Source of the DNA: Thermoproteota archaeon
Lineage (GTDB): Archaea; Thermoproteota; Thermoprotei_A; Sulfolobales; Pyrodictiaceae
Direction of reading: 5' to 3'
Assembly (NCBI GenBank): GCA_013153105.1
Contig: JAADFC010000151.1
Location: forward strand, 1-6,323
DNA length: 6,323 nt
Both the position numbers and the translations under genes were made by a program. The notes beneath the pieces were generated by a model, which saw only the letters and a program-made list of their open reading frames with translations, did not search any database and was not told the origin of the DNA. This document shows positions 5,014 through 6,323 of the stretch, piece after piece (the stretch's first letter is position 1; each line of letters begins with the position of its first letter).

Positions 5014-5655
5014 GTGCGCATGCGGGAGCACGCCGCGGTGGGTGTGGGAGTTTACCTGGCCGTTCTAACCGCGTTCCTCGGCGCCGCCGCCTCGCTGTAC
5101 CTTGGCCGCAGGCTCTGCAGGCTATCCAGGCTCGTGGGCGACCGCGGCCTCTGCATTGGCGGCTGCGCCCTCTGGGTCTACGCTGCCGGCCTGCTGGTGG
5201 AGGCGCTCGGCCTCCTCCACGCCGCTATACCACTCGCCCACGGGCACCTGGCCCTCGGGAGGCCCGAGCTTGTCGAGAGGCTGCTCGCCGGCCGCGGCGT
5301 GCTGCTGGCATCCCCCTTCTACGCTGTGTCCTACACGCTCTCCGCAGTCGCCATATACGTTAGCCACATGGAGGTAGACGGTGGCTCCAGGCTCTACGCG
5401 GCCGTACCCCTCATAGTTCAGCTGTACTTCGACTTCAACCTGGTACTCCTCGCGGTGCTCGCCGCAGCCCTCGCGGGTACGCTACGCTACGGCAGGCCCG
5501 GCGCCGCAGGCCCCATCTACTATGGTATGCTCATCCTAAGCCACGCCGCCGCGCTCCTCCTCCCCTACAGCGGCGCGCCCGAGCTAGTGTACGCCTCCAC
5601 CATGCTCCGAGGCGCCGCCCCGCTGGCACTGCTGGCCCCGAGCGGCGGGAGGTGA
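5014..5655 (+). CDS. Polytopic membrane protein, about six transmembrane helices, unknown function
   Basis: Length 213 residues, dominated by hydrophobic segments at roughly 8-30, 47-72, 95-117, 127-156, 167-184 and 190-208. I do not recognise the family. Between helices 1 and 2 there is a short charged loop with Cys35, Cys47 and Cys51. At the end of helix 2 a histidine group (His69, His76, His78, in LLHAAIPLAHGHLAL) could bind metal or haem if the spacing suits, but this is speculation. GTG 5014 is the first start in frame; ATG 5020 (residue 3) is as likely. No strong ribosome site precedes either; GCGGGGA at 5004-5010 is the best candidate. Its stop lies inside the ribosome site of the downstream winged-helix gene, so the two are almost certainly co-transcribed and translationally linked, suggesting a membrane sensor or partner for that regulator. 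Confidence 0.8.
   Translation: MRMREHAAVGVGVYLAVLTAFLGAAASLYLGRRLCRLSRLVGDRGLCIGGCALWVYAAGLLVEALGLLHAAIPLAHGHLALGRPELVERLLAGRGVLLASPFYAVSYTLSAVAIYVSHMEVDGGSRLYAAVPLIVQLYFDFNLVLLAVLAAALAGTLRYGRPGAAGPIYYGMLILSHAAALLLPYSGAPELVYASTMLRGAAPLALLAPSGGR
5648..5655 (+). promoter_or_regulatory. Shine-Dalgarno GGAGGTGA overlapping a stop codon
   Basis: GGAGGTGA is a perfect complement of the archaeal 16S rRNA tail. Its last three bases are the TGA stop of the membrane-protein gene, and it sits 9 nt before GTG 5665. It decides the start of the winged-helix gene and ties its translation to that of the membrane protein. Confidence 0.85.
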
Positions 5656-5664
5656 GCGTGGCGG

Positions 5665-5937
5665 GTGACGAGGCGGAAGTACAGGAGCCAGGCCGGCATA
5701 ATACTCGATATCCTCGAGGCGCTCGAGCGGGAGGGGCCCCTACCCGCCACGCGGCTAATGTACCACGCCAACCTTCCCTATAACAGGCTCAAGGAGACGC
5801 TGGCCAGGATGCTAGAGGAGGGGCTCGTGGAGGAGACGGGTGAGAAACGGTACGCGATAACCCAGCGGGGGCGTGAGGCCCTCCGGGTGCTCCGGGAGAG
5901 CCGGAGGATACTGGAGAGCCTGGGCTACAGGCTGTAG
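5665..5937 (+). CDS. ArnR1-like winged helix-turn-helix transcriptional regulator
   Basis: Length 90 residues, a single DNA-binding domain. It matches the archaeal HTH_45/ArnR1-like pattern: YRSQAGIILDILEAL helix 1, then ATRLMYHANLPYNRLKETL (the characteristic T-x-L-M-Y-x-A-N-L-x-Y segment holding the recognition helix), then LEEGLVEETGEKRYAITQRG as the wing, and a C-terminal helix probably used for dimerisation (EALRVLRESRRILESLGYRL). In Sulfolobus ArnR and ArnR1 carry a membrane anchor on the same chain and control archaellum genes. Here no membrane segment is present, but a polytopic membrane protein is encoded immediately upstream in the same frame, separated by one stop codon and 9 nt. 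GTG 5665 is fixed by the perfect ribosome site. It ends 2 bp from the convergent S19e gene. Target genes are unknown. Confidence 0.88.
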   Translation: MTRRKYRSQAGIILDILEALEREGPLPATRLMYHANLPYNRLKETLARMLEEGLVEETGEKRYAITQRGREALRVLRESRRILESLGYRL

Positions 5938-5939
5938 CG

Positions 5940-6323
5940 CTACTCGAGGTACTTGCGGAGCTCCGGCCTCTGCTCCGCAAGCTCCTTCATTATCTCGTAG
6001 GCGGTGTTGTCCAGGAGGCTGCGCCCCTTCTCGGTGAGCACCCTCCCGCGGCCGCGTACCCTGCGCACCAGCCCCGCGCGCTCCAGCTGCTGCAGTATCT
6101 TCCTAACCACGCTCCCGCTCCCCTTGGCGAAGTGCTCGGGGGCCACACCCCTGTTGACGCGGCCGCCGTAGGCTGTGCGGAGCCTCTCCACGCCCACCGG
6201 CGTGCCGCGCTTGTAGAGCTTGCGTAGAATGCTCGCGGCCCGGTAGTACCACCAGTCCGTGTCCTCGGGCGGGTGCTCCTTGTGAACCCCGGTCTTGGCG
6301 TAGAAGGCCCAGGCGGGCGGGCG
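5940..6323 (-). CDS. rps19e: Ribosomal protein S19e (eS19), 5' end beyond right edge
   Basis: Small-subunit ribosomal protein of archaea and eukaryotes, required for late 30S/40S maturation. 127 C-terminal residues are visible of about 150; the N-terminal 20-odd lie outside the window. Family signatures in order: PAWAFYAKTGVHKEHPPED, then DWWYYRAASILRKLY, then GVERLRTAYGG, then APEHFAKGSGSVVRKILQQL, then GRVLTEKGRSLLD. The fold is winged-helix-like. The reading frame continues unbroken to the window edge, so the apparent GTG start at 6197 is an internal valine codon. The stop TAG at 5940-5942 lies 2 bp beyond the stop of the convergent regulator gene. Confidence 0.95.
   Translation of the reverse strand, partial: RPPAWAFYAKTGVHKEHPPEDTDWWYYRAASILRKLYKRGTPVGVERLRTAYGGRVNRGVAPEHFAKGSGSVVRKILQQLERAGLVRRVRGRGRVLTEKGRSLLDNTAYEIMKELAEQRPELRKYLE

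Noticed and set aside
4946..5068. 40-codon frame from ATG 4946 behind a G-rich run
   Set aside because: The GGAGG abuts the ATG with no spacing, the product is Gly/Arg-rich, and it overlaps the membrane-protein gene out of frame.
4356..5363. 335-codon plus-strand frame across the peroxiredoxin and the start of the membrane-protein gene
   Set aside because: It is antisense to a clear peroxiredoxin and then out of frame with the membrane protein; its composition is Pro/Arg/Gly-rich with no domain.
1..6323. CRISPR arrays, insertion sequences, integrase or attachment-site duplication at the tRNA
   Set aside because: No repeated direct units, transposase or integrase coding, or second copy of the tRNA 3' end was seen in the window.

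Overview
The window looks like chromosome from a GC-rich hyperthermophilic archaeon, probably a crenarchaeote (Thermoproteota, Desulfurococcales-like). The signs are the archaeal/eukaryotic ribosomal protein S19e, a lipoate ligase split into LplA and LplB, a two-protein archaeal lipoyl synthase in place of LipA, an ArnR1-like wHTH protein, TTTAAA-type TATA boxes, GGTGA/GGAGG ribosome sites, GTG/TTG starts, and heavy use of AGG and ATA codons. The lineage is inference; no marker here fixes the genus.

Layout. Positions 1-129 (minus) hold the start of an unrecognised gene that leaves the window. A tRNA-Gln(CUG) with encoded CCA lies at 337-412 (plus), behind a TATA box about 75 bp upstream. From 2326 down to about 526 or 348 (minus) run two overlapping radical-SAM genes that I read as the LipS1/LipS2-type lipoyl synthase pair. 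Transcribed away from them is a secreted beta-rich protein with an Asp/Tyr tail (2567-3112, plus). A second divergent pair follows: lplB (3178-3495, minus) and lplA (3616-4374, plus). A PrxQ/BCP peroxiredoxin (4371-4835, minus) meets lplA at a shared CTAG stop. A polytopic membrane protein (5014-5655, plus) is coupled to a small winged-helix regulator (5665-5937, plus). The S19e gene (5940-6323, minus) runs off the right edge.

How the genes work together. The main theme is lipoate cofactor assembly. LplA plus LplB would activate and transfer octanoate or lipoate to an acceptor lysine, and the two radical-SAM proteins would insert sulfur at C6 and C8 of the octanoyl group. No acceptor (GcvH, E2 or LbpA) is in the window, so the target is unknown. 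The peroxiredoxin could be functionally linked to dihydrolipoyl redox chemistry, but only position suggests it. The membrane protein and wHTH pair looks like a separate regulatory unit.

Points for caution: the downstream lipoyl synthase ORF has no stop until it is inside the antisense of the tRNA, its true end may be near 526, and the start of the upstream lipoyl synthase gene is chosen from several possibilities.
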